A DNA stretch of 64,000 nucleotides, from assembly GCA_025267735.1 (NCBI GenBank), contig CM046294.1:19960162-20024161 (forward strand), given 5' to 3'. The position numbers were made by a program, and so were the translations under genes. Position 1 is the stretch's first letter; every line of letters begins with the position of its first letter. The stretch comes from Mactra quadrangularis (Eukaryota > Mollusca > Bivalvia > Venerida > Mactridae). The notes beneath the pieces are model-generated. The model searched no databases and was not told the DNA's origin. It saw only the letters and a list, made by a program, of their open reading frames with translations. Below, in pieces: positions 1 to 12,725 of this stretch.

Positions 1-650
1 TAATCTTGCCTTAGTTAGAAATGTTTAAAACTTTGTTCAATGCATAAATCATCAATGAAGCCATTTCCTAGGATTTTATCATTTCATGTACTGTCTGCTT
101 TTTTGTTCAAAGGGAGGTAATTTACTATTGTAATTAAATGTGTATAATCTCCCTTTGCCAAGGATGGTGATTAATTTGGTGGTTTGCTTTTTGGTGCAAA
201 AGAAGGTGATTAAATATAGTAATTGAGACTGTGTTATCTCCTTTTGTCGATGATCATGGCTAATTTGGTCGTGCGCTTTCTTTGGGCAAAGGGATTTAAT
301 TCACTACTTCACTAATATATTCTAAACAGCATTATCTCCCTTCTTTAATGCTGAAAAGGGTTGTTCACAAACTCCTCACAGTGCTTAAGTCACGCTGCTT
401 TGTTATTGATTTAATGAAGGGAAATAACCGCTTCGGAGAGTTTGGGTTGTTCAGTGCAAAAATTGTTTTTAAGCCATCATAGCTTGCGCAAACTGACCAG
501 AGTGGGATATGAAAATGTCATTAATAAACTAACACCCTGAGTCCAACTAATGTAATAAATATATATAATAAATAAATTGTATTGCTTACAAGTCAAAGGT
601 CAAAGTGCACAAACTGTATTATGATTACATTCCACAGTATGGAAAATGAT
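1..650. repeat. Tandem-like 'aaaggga/ggtaat' repeat, then unique AT-rich DNA
   Basis: Three diverged ~90-bp units share 'gttcaaagggaggtaatt...atctccctttg' and 'ggtggtttgctttttggtgc'. After about 330 no structure is visible and no gene is seen. Confidence 0.4.
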
Positions 651-947
651 ACAGGTCGTATTCTAGGTCATGCGTGTTTTTGTACTTTAAACATTGGACT
701 TGTCCACTAAATAGGTGAATAAGCTAATGCATAAACAGCATTTTACTGATTTAAACATACCACTTTGTTATTTAACTTTTATTGAAATAGTTAACGAGTG
801 CTCATTTTTAATTTATATGATAATATGTTTATAAAATAAGTGCAAACTAACTTAACTATAAAATTGTAAGCATAATTCACCCCTAAATATTGGTGTGTAA
901 TGGACATGGCTATATTTATATACGCAATGTTTATGTGAACGACCTGT
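651..947. mobile_element. MITE-like element, copy 1 (TIR acaggtcgt)
   Basis: Starts acaggtcgt and ends acgacctgt, with AT-rich non-coding sequence between. A second copy follows 398 bp downstream. Confidence 0.5.
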
Positions 948-1048
948 TTTATGTCCAAAGATGTTTCATAGGTCATCTTTGTAAATTAAAAAAAAGCAAG
1001 AAACTAATTGTGTATAAACAAATCAGTATATTTAAACCATATACTGGT

Positions 1049-1352
1049 ACAGGTCGTATTCTAGGTAATGCTTGTTTTTTGTACTTTAAATAATGGACTT
1101 GTCCACTAAATAGGAGAATAAGCTAACGCATGAACAGCATTTTACTGATTTAAACAGGCCATTTTTATGTTTATCATTTATTTTAAATAGTGTGTATGCA
1201 CATTGTAAAATTTATATAATGTTATGTTTATAAAATATTTGTGAACTAATTAAACTAAAAAATAAACATGTAAAAACAAATCTCCCCTAAATATCAGTGT
1301 GTAATGAAACTGCTATGTTTATATATACGCAATGTTTACGTGGACGACCTGT
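1049..1352. mobile_element. MITE-like element, copy 2 (TIR gtacaggtcgt)
   Basis: The same termini, extended to 11 bp here (gtacaggtcgt / acgacctgtac), and collinear similarity to copy 1 along its whole length ('ggacttgtccactaaatagg', 'aacagcattttactgattta'). Confidence 0.5.
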
Positions 1353-2365
1353 ACATGTATATCCCTTTGTCCATACCTAAGGCACAAGACAATTCTTGAA
1401 GGAACGCTAATAATTATTAAAATCAATGCAAACATGGTTTTACATGTATTATACATTCAGCTTGAATCTTAAATATGAAGTTTTCTGTTTTCATGATTAA
1501 CATTTTGTTTGTGTTATTTATAATGTGTTTTTTGTACATGCAACTTTTTCTATCATTTCCGTCCATTTGCAAAATTTCTATGCAATAGCACACATGTATA
1601 CGAGTATACATTTCAGCATAGGTGGCTGGCACTGTCCCAAATCAGAAACTCTATACATAGCTTGTAGTGTTTCTGGATCAGGATTGTGCTGGGTACCAAT
1701 GCATTTTAGCATCGTAAATTATTCACATTGCCTTATACATTATCCTTCATGTTTTTAACATTTGATTAATGGAATGTGATACCGGAACAGGACATTTTAG
1801 TATTTACACACCATTTAAGAACTGTGATAAATTTTACATGTTTTTTTTTACATCATGTTGGAGCATATGTACTGTTGCAAGCGTAGCATTACTGTGATAG
1901 TTCATTGTGTGGACTCAATTGAAAACTGTCAAAAACATTATTTTCAAGTATGAAAGCTTGAACTCTAAGGTTTGTTACAAAAAGGTCGGGCTAACAGGTT
2001 GCTTGACCCTAACAAACTTGTCATTTTTTCGTCCATTTTAATGTGTGATATACTATTTCATTTATATCTTTGATAACTTGAGAATGGCATCTACCGGGGT
2101 AATTTCATTTAACATTGAGGTATTGTAGAGTATTTTGAAACTTGTTTTCAAATTTGATTACCTAATTACAATTCATTGCCTAAGAATTTTTTCCAGAATG
2201 AGTTTTGAATTTTCCTTTAAATATCAAAACCTCCAAACCATTAATTTACAGTTTTCATTGCTTATTTCAATCAAGTTACAAACGCCAAGCAGAAAAAGCT
2301 AGCAGCATCTTATTCTAAATGAATACTAAGTCCACCATAGTTTGTGACAATCCCCAAAAAATGGA
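1353..2365. other. No gene or repeat recognised
   Basis: AT-rich DNA; short ORFs on both strands have no protein-like composition or splice context. Confidence 0.4.
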
Positions 2366-2525
2366 GAATTTCAATGAAAATCCTATATTTAATATATGAT
2401 ACAGTAAAAATTTAATGAATTCAACAAGGACCCTATATTAAATATAGATTCCCATAGAAATTGAATGATTTTTACAAAGACCCTATATTCAATGTAGGAT
2501 CCCACGGAAATTGGATAATTTCCAT
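2366..2525 (+). repeat. Three ~65-bp tandem units
   Basis: Units share 'ccctatatt.aatatag.ttcccatagaaattgaatga' with moderate divergence. Confidence 0.5.
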
Positions 2526-2689
2526 AACAGCCTTATTTGAAATAAAGGTTCAATCATTTTAGAACTACTTGTATGTACATGTAATTATAATTTATGTTCA
2601 AACTAATCAAAATGAGGATCTAATAAATTAATTCATAGAAATTACTTTCTTTGTTTTTTTCTGCTGCTACAGCAGTAAATGTTTAGAGA

Positions 2690-3450
2690 CTGCAACGTGA
2701 GGTCAGTCGTCATTATTCTGATAGAAAAAGTATTGACGTTGCAAGAATATAGCGACACTCACATGGCATAACAGCTGGTCAATACGATGTGTACATAAAA
2801 TTACCTCAGCAAACAACGAGTTGTGACTGAAACTCGTTTTAAGTCTGAGGGAGTTACATAAGTCGAAACACGACTCATCACTGAACTCCCAACACCATTG
2901 TTGTGATGATACGAGGGTAAAGAGACGTCGGTGACGATGGCAAAACTGTAGAATTAGTCCGCGGTACGGACGGTTCACGCCAAACAAGAAGTTTTCCTCA
3001 TTGAATGTCGACTTATTTGGCGTACACGGTTACCCTTTCACTACACGTGACGTAGATATTGCCGTGAAAATCTATTACGCGAATGACGTTAGTGTTTACA
3101 TAAATTTTGTAGTTGTTTTGTCTTACCCACGTTACACACGTTCTATCTGAACGTGGCATATCAGCAAACGTTTCTGTGTACTTAAAGACTTAATTGATTC
3201 GTTTCTTTTTCTCGTCAGTAAATGTTTATGTATGATTTTATAAAACTATTTACATGAGTTTTGTGAGTTTTAATTAGTTTTCGCACGAAATTCACTGTAC
3301 AAAACGTGTATTTATCAATGCAGGAAATTTGTTTACTTCCGAATTGAAGTTGTGGTTATTTTTAGCCACGACGGGATATCCCGACCTTGTTCGTCGAGTT
3401 CCGGGATTTTCCGTAGAGTCTTTACTTTCGTTTTTAATCGCGAATTTCAA
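2690..3450. other. CpG-rich segment, possible promoter or exon
   Basis: CpG is frequent (for example 'gtccgcggtacggacgg', 'cacgtgacgtag', 'attacgcgaatgacg'), unlike most of the window. A 94-codon minus ORF (2703-2987) starting MFGVNRPYRG lies here, without a recognisable domain. A regulatory region or unmethylated repeat boundary is possible. Confidence 0.3.
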
Positions 3451-3904
3451 AATAGAATTAGTATAAAATCTGGAGAAAATACTTGAGAATTTTGTGCCTG
3501 TGATGCGTTTTATATATTAGTTTAATGTTTGCATAAGTTTTAAGTAAAACCATGATACTTGAAAATTATCAGCGTTCAGTTTAGTAAAGGGGCTTTAAGT
3601 GCGGAAAAATAGGAATTTAAGGTATGGCGACATTGCGATACGTCATTTAAATTCCGTATCCAATTGTTCGGAATTGGAAAATTTCCACATGTTCATTTAA
3701 GTTCGCATCAAGTAATTGGGGTGCAAAAACTAAGGACAATTGGCGTATTTCGATTCGCTCATGAAAATTTCGTACCCAAAAATTAGAGTGCAAAAAACAG
3801 GATGAATGGTGATATGCTAATCTGAGAAATTTCGTACGCAATTGATAGAGTTAAAACACTCGGGATAATTTTTTTAAACGTCGCATTCAACACATAAAAA
3901 TAGG

Positions 3905-4080
3905 TCACATACACGACGGCCAGCTCTTCCAACTATAGGTTTCCTGGACACTTTTTCTATCACCAGTACTAACTTACCCTACCACGAGACGGACAACTCA
4001 TGTATGCCGCGACCGGGTTTCGAACCCGCGATCTCCGGATTCGAAGTCACATGCTAACCACTACGCCACGGCCGCGGCTA
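3905..4080 (-). mobile_element. tRNA-derived SINE, diverged member
   Basis: On the minus strand a tRNA-like head (GTGGCGTAGTGG box A, GGTTCGAAACC box B) is followed by the core shared with the SINEs below ('tttcctggac...ccagtact' on plus). The acceptor and anticodon arms do not pair properly, so this is not a functional tRNA gene. Confidence 0.6.
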
Positions 4081-5904
4081 CAAAACCTCGTACACATGCA
4101 CTTCATTGGAGTGCAAAAAATAAGAACGAAAGGCGATATGGCGATTTTTCTATTAAAATATTGTACACAATAGGTGTTCGATAGTTTTGAGAAAGATTGG
4201 CAAAATTTCCAATCGTCCATAAAACTTTCGGACCCAACTTATTGAAGTGCGAAATATTAGAGAAGAAATTGTGATATTTTGAATAACCTATATAAATTTC
4301 GTAACCAATTCGTAAGGGTTCAAATTTTTGAAGGACAGAACATATTTTGATTAGTCTTGATTAGACTATTTAATGTTCGTACCCAATTAGTATTCGGGCG
4401 AAATTTTTGAGGACGAAATTACATTCACCCATAAAAATTTCGTCCCCAAATAATAAGGGGTTCGCAAATTTTTAGGATGAAAGATATTTTCATTCTCCCA
4501 TGAAAATTTCGTACCCTATTTGTTAGGTGCCAAGTAAGGACGCTGGGGGTTCGAGAACGGACATTTCACAGACCGTAAATTTTGATGACAAAATACGATT
4601 TCGATTCGTCCAAAGAAATTTTGTTTCAAATTCATAAGGGTTCGAAAATTTCAAGCACGAAAGATAATTTCATTCGTCCATTAAAACATCATACCCGATT
4701 ATTTAAAGGGTATAAAAAGGACTTAAATAAAATTTCGGTTTGCCCGCAGAAATTTCGTACCTAATTTATAAGAGTTTAAAACTTTTGTGAACAAAGATAT
4801 AACAATTCGTACACAAAAATTCGTAGTAAATAAGTGATTTTCGTATCCAATTTACTGGGGGTGGAAACTTCTGTGGACGAAATATTTAGTTTCTATCGAA
4901 GAAATTTCGTAACCAATATAAAAGGGGTTCGAAATTTTTGAGGATACTTAACGAAACTGCTAAGTACCTCGATTTCAATGATGTTGGAATTTTTAATTTT
5001 TCAACATTTATGTCAGATTGTTAATGATAAGTTGTATACAGTTTCCTGCCATCTGCTTTCATGCTTTTTAATGCAAAATTGGTTTTGTCGAGCATGTGCT
5101 GAAAAACAGAAATGGGCGCGTACTTCTCGTGCAAAAATCCCACGTGGTCAGTTTTTGTGTAAGCGTGTTTGCATAGCGGTGCAGGATACGACTTATAAAT
5201 GCCAATTTTCTGTTAAATCAAAGCTTTAGAAATCTTCCCATATCAACTCATGCACAAAAACCGATTTTGCATAGATTAGATAGCATACAACCTTATAAGC
5301 AGACGGCAGTATGGTCCTATACAGATTTCCTTTTCCTACAAATATCGAAATCGGGGTACTTAAGTTTCGTCAACTATGTTTCGATTCATCCACAAAAATG
5401 TCGTACCCAATTAGTTGGGATTCTCAACTTTCCTAGAAAAATCACTTTCTTGTTAAAAAGGTTCGAAATTTAAAGGCTAATATTCGTCCACAAAATTTTC
5501 GTACTCAATAGAGGTTCGGATATTACTTAGACAAACGATATTTCGATTCGTTCATAAACTTTTCGTACCCAGAGTGGTTGGAAACTCGAGGACGTAGCAC
5601 GGCTTTAGAGGACGAAAGAAGATATTTTGATTCGTCCATAAAATTTTTATACATATTGATTAGGGAGCGAACATTCTGAGAACGGATGAGGATTTCGTTA
5701 AAATATGTACCTAATTAAAGTTCGAAAATTTTGAGGCCCGAATATAATTCCGATTCGTTCATAAAATTTTCGTACCTTAAATGAAGTTCGAACATTGAGA
5801 GGACAAACAAGATATTTTGGTTGGTCAATCAAGTTTTCTATCCAAACATTCTGAGAACGGAACAAGATATCAATTCGCCTAAAGAAATTTAAGATTCAAA
5901 ATTG

Positions 5905-6235
5905 TGAAGATGAATGATATTTCGATTCCTTCATAAAATTTTCGCACCAAACTAATTGGGAGGCATCGATTCGTCCGTCATCTTGTTCCTTCCTCAACCG
6001 CCACCTCCAATGAATTGGGTACTAAAAGTTTATGGACGAATCAAAATATCTTCTTTCGCCTAAAGAAATTTAAGATTCGAAATTGTGTAGAATAATATTT
6101 CCGATTCCTTCGTAAAATTTTCGCACCCAACTAATTGGGGGGCATTGATTCGTCCGTAATCTTGTTCCTTCCTCAATCCCCCCATGAATTGGGTACTAAA
6201 AGTTTATGGACGAATCAAAATATCTTCTTTCGTCC
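5905..6235 (+). repeat. Segmental duplication of ~170 bp within the array
   Basis: Two adjacent copies share 'gattcgtccgt.atcttgttc', 'cttcctcaa' and 'ggtactaaaagtttatggac'. Higher similarity than between other units indicates a recent local duplication. Confidence 0.55.
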
Positions 6236-7104
6236 TTTATATTTTCGAACCACAATTAATTGAGTGCGATAATTGAATGAACGAATCTTAATTCGTCCCG
6301 AAAATTATTGAACGTTAATTGGGTACGAAATTACTTGGGCAAATCGAATCTACTTCAGTTTTCAGAATGTTCGCTGCTTATTTCATAGACTACCATTTCA
6401 TTTGGAGGACGAAAAGGGTTTCGAACCCAGTTAAATTGGGGGCGAACATTTTAAAGGACGGAATAACATTTTGATTCGCCCACAGAGATTTCGTACCCAA
6501 TTAAGTTAATTTCAAGGGCGAAACTAGATTCGTCCAGTTTTCGCACCAAATTGATAAGGGTCGAACATTCTGAGAAAAGAACAAGATTTCGATTCGCTCA
6601 AATTTAAGGTGCGAATCGGCCCTCAAAATTTTCGAACCTTACTTGGTACGAAATTTCTTTTAGCAAATTGAATACTTAAAACTTTCACATGATGTTCGTA
6701 CCAAACCAATATAGTACGATACTTTTATGGACGAATCCAAACATCCCGTTTTCGTCCCCTGAATTTTCGAATTACAATTGGGTGCGAAAATTCAATGAAC
6801 GAATCGAATTATAGTTCAAAATTTTCGTACTTTAATTGGGTACGAAATTTCTTTGGGCAAATCGAAATTGTTTTCAGAATGTTCACCCCTAATCGATTGG
6901 TGGCGACCACCTCGGGGACGAAACTTGCATTTTGATTAGTTCATAAAAATTTCGAACCCAATTAACGGGGGCGAACATTTTAAGGACGGAACAATGTTTA
7001 TATTCACCCACAAACGAGATACTTTGATTTGTCAATAAAATTTTCGCAACCAATAGTGGGTTCGAAATTTTCATGCCAAATTGATTTGGTTGCAAAAAAC
7101 AGGT

Positions 7105-7310
7105 AGACTAGTCAGGACTACAAAGAGACCTAATCCGGAATACAAATTTATGGATTTTTCCGTCCATACACAGGCGGTACATAGTTTTCTACAAATTATT
7201 GCTAAACAGATTAAATCATATCCTTTTTACATGTGTTTTCATTGTAACAATGTGTTTGTACCGGAGGGGAAAACCCAAATATTTGAATTCCGGATTTAGT
7301 CCATTGCAAA
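7105..7310. mobile_element. Palindromic MITE, family with 'aatatttg(a)attccgga' ends
   Basis: Ends are 'taatccggaatacaaattta' and 'caaatatttgaattccgga', inverted. Other copies: 23297-23485, 28738-28946, 34914-35105 and partial 52536-52665. Confidence 0.5.
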
Positions 7311-7714
7311 CCAAATTGATAGAGATGGGAAAACAAGAGGGCGAATCATGACATTTGGGTTCATGTACAAAATTTTCGTACCAAGTATGAATCCTGCAAA
7401 CGTTACGATTAGCCTCTTGTCTTACCCATTTGAATAAAAGTCAACAATATTTGAAACATGTAATTGGGCAACAAACATCTCAAGGACAAAATGTCCGAGA
7501 TGACTTGTTAAAAAGGAGCAGGTCAGAACTATTTCATGTACAAAACATTGACAATCTGTTGATTCTTCCAGCTTCTGTAATAACCATAATGTAACACCGA
7601 CTAGCTTGACAAATAAGATGAATCTGTAAGTAAAGGAAAATTTGAAATTTTAATTTGATAATAAATAACCATGACAAGATATAAAATTAAAAATTAAATT
7701 AAAAATGTTAAAAA

Positions 7715-8125
7715 TGGGTCAGGACAACTCACCCAGTGGACAACTCAACCTGTATCATATACAATTGGTGTTTTCAACAATTAAAATTGATTTTCAAATT
7801 TTAAGTTTTTTGTGAATGGAAGATTTTTGAATAAAATACAATTATTGTTAGATATTTAGGGTTTTTTAATGATAGTAACATTAAAAATGAAAAATAGTGT
7901 CAATTATATTGCATGAATTGTAGATTAAAAACGTATCATTTATATTGTTTTATGCCAATCATTGATAATTATTTTATCATAAGTTTTCCTAATTAACAAA
8001 AAATCTAATATTTAAAATAAATGTATTATATGTAATAATGGTCGATTTGTCAATAGGTTGACACTGGTTGAGTTGTCTCTACCTGCAGGTTGAGTTGTCC
8101 CAACTGAGTTTAGTTGTCAATGCGT
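7715..8125. repeat. Inverted-repeat-bounded segment ('gacaactcaacctg')
   Basis: Left 'ggacaactcacccagtggac' with 'aactcaacctg'; right 'caggttgagttgtccc' and 'aagttgtcc'. The AT-rich interior has no ORF. Probably a MITE-like or foldback remnant. Confidence 0.35.
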
Positions 8126-8317
8126 TAAGTTGTCCATGTACCAAACACCCTAAAATAGAAAGCATTTAAGACTTGGCAAGGTTGTTTTAGAATATTATTG
8201 ATACATACATGTGTTTAAAATTACTCTATTTTTACATAACGTTATTACATACTTCAGATGATAGTTTTGTCTAATTATTGGGCAATAGCTAACTAATAAA
8301 ATCCATGTTTTTTACAG

Positions 8318-8575
8318 CAGCCAATGACCTGACCTTGCTTTCCTGGACCCTTGTGTATAATCAACACTCATCTAACCTTCCACAAAGCTGACAGAGACAG
8401 CTTCTCAATATTCCTTATTAAAAATGGAAGAAAATTTTGTTGTCAAATTTTCATGATGGGTTTAACAACCTCAATCGAGATTCGAACCAGTATGCCCATA
8501 CAGAAATTAAATTCGAATTCTGGCGAGCTACTTTATACCAACTGCTCTGCAGATCTGAGTTGCACCAGAGACATA
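8318..8575 (-). mobile_element. SINE-1 copy
   Basis: Core 'tttcctggacccttgtgtat...caaattttcatg' and a degraded box B (plus 'gagattcgaacc') are present; the tail is missing. Confidence 0.5.
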
Positions 8576-8672
8576 GATAACCTATATATGTCTCTGAGAT
8601 AGCCAGTCTGTCTCAGGTTGCACATATCAATTTAAACAACATAAACAAATTGAAAATAATAATGGTTTATAC

Positions 8673-8825
8673 CTGATTATATGAAAAATCACAAATTCCA
8701 AGTTGTCCTTTATACTAATTAGAAGAACATCAATTTTCCATGACAACCAAACATACTATACAAGACAAGGCAGCAACAGTAGGTCATGGTGAAAACTTTA
8801 CCATCTAATCCTTTGACTGGAGAGC
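8673..8825 (-). other. Possible exon, non-coding or 3' part
   Basis: Minus strand: ATCTTTTATTTCAG|GCTCTCC...ATAATCAG|GTATAAAC, 153 nt. All three frames contain stops; the longest reading starts SPVKGLDGKVFTMTY. If real it is untranslated or terminal. Confidence 0.22.
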
Positions 8826-9079
8826 CTGAAATAAAAGATTATAACATGAGAACATAGCCCTGCAATAACAATATTAGAAAATAAAAACTCATCTCAAACA
8901 TTTATGATTAAAGTACAGGCTTGTTTTTATTTTGTACTAAGACAGATAGCTTATGCAAGGAATACTAGCAAACATTTTAAGTTAGAATTAAAATATTCTA
9001 GAAAAAATCATTAACACTTTTATAAACATACCAGTCCAAAGACTTTTCAAGTGTTATGTTTAAAGCAAGATATTTTTTT

Positions 9080-9690
9080 CAAACTAGAGTGATTTATAAA
9101 CAGAACTTAAGTTTTGTAGAATAAATGGGGCATAATTCCATATATAACTCGTCCACAGTTAAATCCCTTCATAGTGGTGTCAATGTAGTATGGAAAATAA
9201 GCATACCCACTTTTTTTACAAATATCTTGATAAGATAAAAAAATATCACTTTGAAATATTTAAACATTAAATGTAAGGACATAACTCCAAAAAGAATTCA
9301 TTAAAAACTATGTTCCTTTACAGTCGTGTAGATGTAGTACTGAACAGTAAGCATACTAACTTTCATTGCAATATCTTCATTAGTAATGAAGATATTCTAA
9401 TTTGAACAAATTTTAACATAAAATATTTATGCATAAAGGGACTTAACTCCAAAAAAACAATAAATTTAGAGTTACACCCCTATCTAGTCATGTAGATTTA
9501 GCAGACTTAAAAGAATCCCAATTTCAGACAATTATCTTGATTACATTTAATGACAATAAAAACTTATCCACATAATTCACAACTTTAAGTATACCAGGGC
9601 AATAACACAAACAATAAGTCACCCAGAGTTATGTCCCTACACAGTATGGTAAATATAGTCCCATAATAGTGATAAGATATGACTTTTAAA
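9080..9690. repeat. ~155-bp tandem units with 'ggcataactcc' motifs
   Basis: Four diverged units repeat 'ataactcc...agttatgtccct.acagtagtgtagatgtagta..gaa.agtaagcatac'. Resembles interiors of bivalve hairpin-ended elements. Confidence 0.45.
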
Positions 9691-9698
9691 AAACTAAC

Positions 9699-9772
9699 CT
9701 CACAAACAGAGCAGACACAGATGCTGAAGTGATAGCATAAGCTCTCATTTTCCTTGAAAAGCTAAGCTAAAA
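9699..9772 (-). other. Possible short exon
   Basis: Minus strand: ATTCTTACAG|TTTTAGC...TTTGTGAG|GTTAGT. One frame, after an early TAG, reads LFKENESLCYHF...CVCSVCE. Neighbouring candidates lie at 9834-9886 and 8673-8825. Reading frames do not join across the three. Confidence 0.22.
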
Positions 9773-9833
9773 CTGTAAGAATAACATCATTTAACTAATT
9801 TGTAAATCATGATATGAGAAATTGATAACTTAC

Positions 9834-9886
9834 TTTGATGTTGTGATGATCTTGTTGTACTGGTTGCCATGGTTACTATTGTTTAA
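9834..9886 (-). other. Possible short exon with ACCATGG start context
   Basis: Minus strand: TTTTTTTCAG|TTAAACAATAGTAACCATGG...CATCAAA|GTAAGT. The ATG would begin MATSTTRSSQHQ. Splicing to the next candidate (9699-9772) runs quickly into a stop, and that intron would be only 61 bp. A non-coding transcript or chance splice-like signals are both possible. Confidence 0.25.
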
Positions 9887-10089
9887 CTGAAAAAAAGAAG
9901 AAAAAATGGATGAAAATGAACAAGTAATGTAATATATTATCTTACAACAAAGAATAAACACAGTGACATCCATAATTACCTTTACACTGATGTGTGTAAT
10001 TTGTTTTTGAATTTTTACAAATATTTGAGAAGTTAAAAATCTTTAGATACATGTACATGTATTTTTTCTGGTTAAAGGCCATAACAACA

Positions 10090-10350
10090 CATTGAATAGG
10101 TCACATCACAGTCAAGCTACTCACTGTTCCTGGAAAGGCTAAATCTCTGGATTTAGCTGTTAACCAATTACTAGGCACATATTACTGTCATGTCAGAGAT
10201 TAACAACTGCCAACATGATTTTGAACCAGTGGTAGGAGGGAGAATGGCTGTACAAATCATTTAATGACCAAACTACCAAAGTATGCCCTGTTCGGGAATC
10301 AAACCCATGATGCCTTGATCAGAAGGCTCGTGTGCTTCCAACTTATATAG
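10090..10350 (-). mobile_element. SINE-2 copy
   Basis: Plus strand: 'ttcctggaaaggctaaatct', 'ggatttagctgttaacca', 'agtggtaggagggagaatgg' and a tRNA-like 'gggaatcaaacccatga' (minus box B). Other copies: 24545-26310 (interrupted), 33695-33945, 44205-44450. Confidence 0.5.
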
Positions 10351-10971
10351 CCAGATACCATACATGTACATGTATAACAATTACAATAGTATAAAGTATC
10401 ATTACCCCCCCCCCCTTCCTCAAATGTTAGAATCTATTATAGTTACACTAACCACAAAAATGTAAATATATCTGAAATAAGATTTAATTGTATTAAAGAA
10501 ACCCATTTTTTGACAAATGTAAAGGTAATTACAGATGGCGCTTCAATAGAATCATGATACATACAATAATACAATAAATAAAATACAAATAAAAAAATAA
10601 AAAAAATCATATAGCATCTTGCAGAGCAAGAGAAAATATATAAATGACTAAACTTCGAGATAGATTTCAAATAATGCCAAAGCCCTCCCCCCAGCTACGC
10701 CATATGACCAATACCCCATTTATAATGTTTCAGTGGTCTCGAATGTCAATGCAGTATGACCGGAAATATCCTGGCCAGTTATATATAAGTTTCCTTAAAC
10801 TTTTATGCTGGAATGATCAATGGGAAATCCCAATCTGTGTCAGTCTGAGAGATATTCAATTAAGTTTGGAGGATGCAGTTTGAAATGTTTGAAATGCAGA
10901 AAACAAGTCGATTAACATACAGTAAAGAAGTGAACTTACAGATGAACAAACAGACAAAACAAGATCACAAA

Positions 10972-11012
10972 TAAAGCTCACAATGAGCATAATGCTTATG
11001 TGAGCTAAACAG
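10972..11012. repeat. Hairpin 'agctcaca...tgtgagct'
   Basis: An 8-bp outer stem around a near-palindromic 'atgagcataatgctta'. Similar hairpins sit at the ends of elements at 26536 and 41977. Confidence 0.5.
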
Positions 11013-11397
11013 TAAGTGCAGTAAATTCACTCAGAGGAAAGTTTTAAAAGCTTATAAAGTTGTATGAATTGGAGATGTGTTAGTTTTCAGCTTTATGAAA
11101 ATGGAGCCTTTAGTTCTAAGTATAACAACTAATATAATGACATGCCATTAACCTAAACAAATAACATGAAACTAACAAAAATTGCAATTTGTAAATGTGT
11201 CATTTCAAGTTAAGAAATGTCTAAAGAAAATCAAGCTCTGAAGTTGTATTCTAAACTGAAATTGACTACATGTAAAATGAATACCAAGATGAACCGGTAC
11301 AACCTAAGTTAGAAAAAAACCCAAAGAATTTGTACTGAATTGTTATTTAGTACAGTATACTCATATGTACATGTACAGGCATATATGGTGGAAGGTC

Positions 11398-11580
11398 TTT
11401 ACTAATTTTATTATTTATTTATTTATCATTACTATTATTGTTATTACATTTTGTTTTGTTATTGTTAGTTATCATTATCATTATCATTAATATTATCAAT
11501 TTTGATAAATCATTACTATTACTATTATCATTATCCTTATTATCATAATCATCATCATCATTTTTATGATGGAATATTTT
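11398..11580. repeat. Imperfect (TTA/TCA)n microsatellite
   Basis: Long run of 'attatt', 'atcatt' and 'atcatc' triplets. Confidence 0.7.
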
Positions 11581-12229
11581 ATGATTGAATATATCATACA
11601 GAAAAAAAGTTGTTCAATCAAATTAAAAAGTTTAGGTTTCAATCTAGGTACAATTAAGTGAAAGCCATTGTAACATTTTTGTCATGGTTTTGTGCATCAG
11701 CACTGTAACAACCACTTAAAAGGGATTATTTGGCAAAATTTTCACTCCTCTTTTCCTGATTTTGCATGTTATTATTGTAATTATGGCTCCAACAAACACA
11801 CTGATAATCAAAATGTTACAATAATTTCTATTAATATTTCGAATGTTTTCTAATCACCCAGTCATGAACTGTTATACCAGTAAACAACCTTTATCTAAAG
11901 CATCAATATAGTAAACAAAGGCATGTGCATGTGTAAAAACCACTTTCATACAACAAATATAGCTATATTCACAATTATAACTACATATACTTCTCAATAG
12001 CCAATTAATAATATCACAAAATGAATAACACTCAATACCTCCACTTCCTGTAAAACTACAAAGTGATTGCACATCATTACTAATAGAAAAAGTAAGTATT
12101 CCTAAAAAGGAACATAATCAACAATTCCATGAAGTGTTTACTTTCATCAATTAGTACAAGTATGTACTGAGTATAATATATGTAAGAGCACCCTAACTAG
12201 ATTCCCATACTATACCCGACTACTGTCCA

Positions 12230-12725
12230 TTTGTTCAAGTATACATTTTACTTTTAATCCAGCAGTCTAAACAGTATAACCACCCTGGACCATGGTCAAA
12301 CATGGCTAGATTGCTTGGATCAAAGCACCTTCACATCTGATAATCTACATTTAGATCTTACATGTATACATTTTACTTTTAATCCAGCAGTCTAAACAGT
12401 ATAACCACCCTGAACCATGGTCAAACATGGCTAGATTGCTTGGATCAAAGCTTCTTCACATCTGATTATCTACATTTAGATCTTACATGTATACATTTTA
12501 CTTTCAATCCAGCAGTCTAAACAGTATAACCACCCTGAACCATGGTCAAACATGGCTAGATTGCTTGGATCAAAGCTCTTTCACATCTGATAATCTACAT
12601 TTAGATCTTACATGTATACATTTTACTTTCAATCCAGCAGTCTAAACAGTATAACCACCCTGAACCATGGTATAATACTGCTAGATAGCTTGGATCAAAG
12701 TTCCTTCACATCTGATTATCTACAT
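12230..12725 (+). repeat. 125-bp minisatellite, four units
   Basis: 'atacattttacttt' begins at 12241, 12366, 12491 and 12616, an exact 125-bp period. The first three units are nearly identical; the last is more diverged ('tataatactgctagatag'). Confidence 0.9.

Larger units (their letters stand above)
3600..7100. repeat. Degenerate array of a self-complementary ~60-bp unit
   Basis: For about 3.5 kb, variants of 'attcgtccataaaattttcg', 'ttcgtacccaattaattggg' and 'gtgcgaaaattttgaggacg' recur. The first half of the unit is the reverse complement of the second ('ttcgtcc...ttcgtaccc' against 'gggtacgaa...ggacgaa'), so the unit is palindromic. It is CpG-rich and strongly diverged. A SINE is embedded at 3905-4080. 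Confidence 0.6.

Noticed and set aside
4582..5473. Three plus-strand ORFs of 60-83 codons
   Set aside because: They lie in the palindromic array and their frames are not preserved between units.
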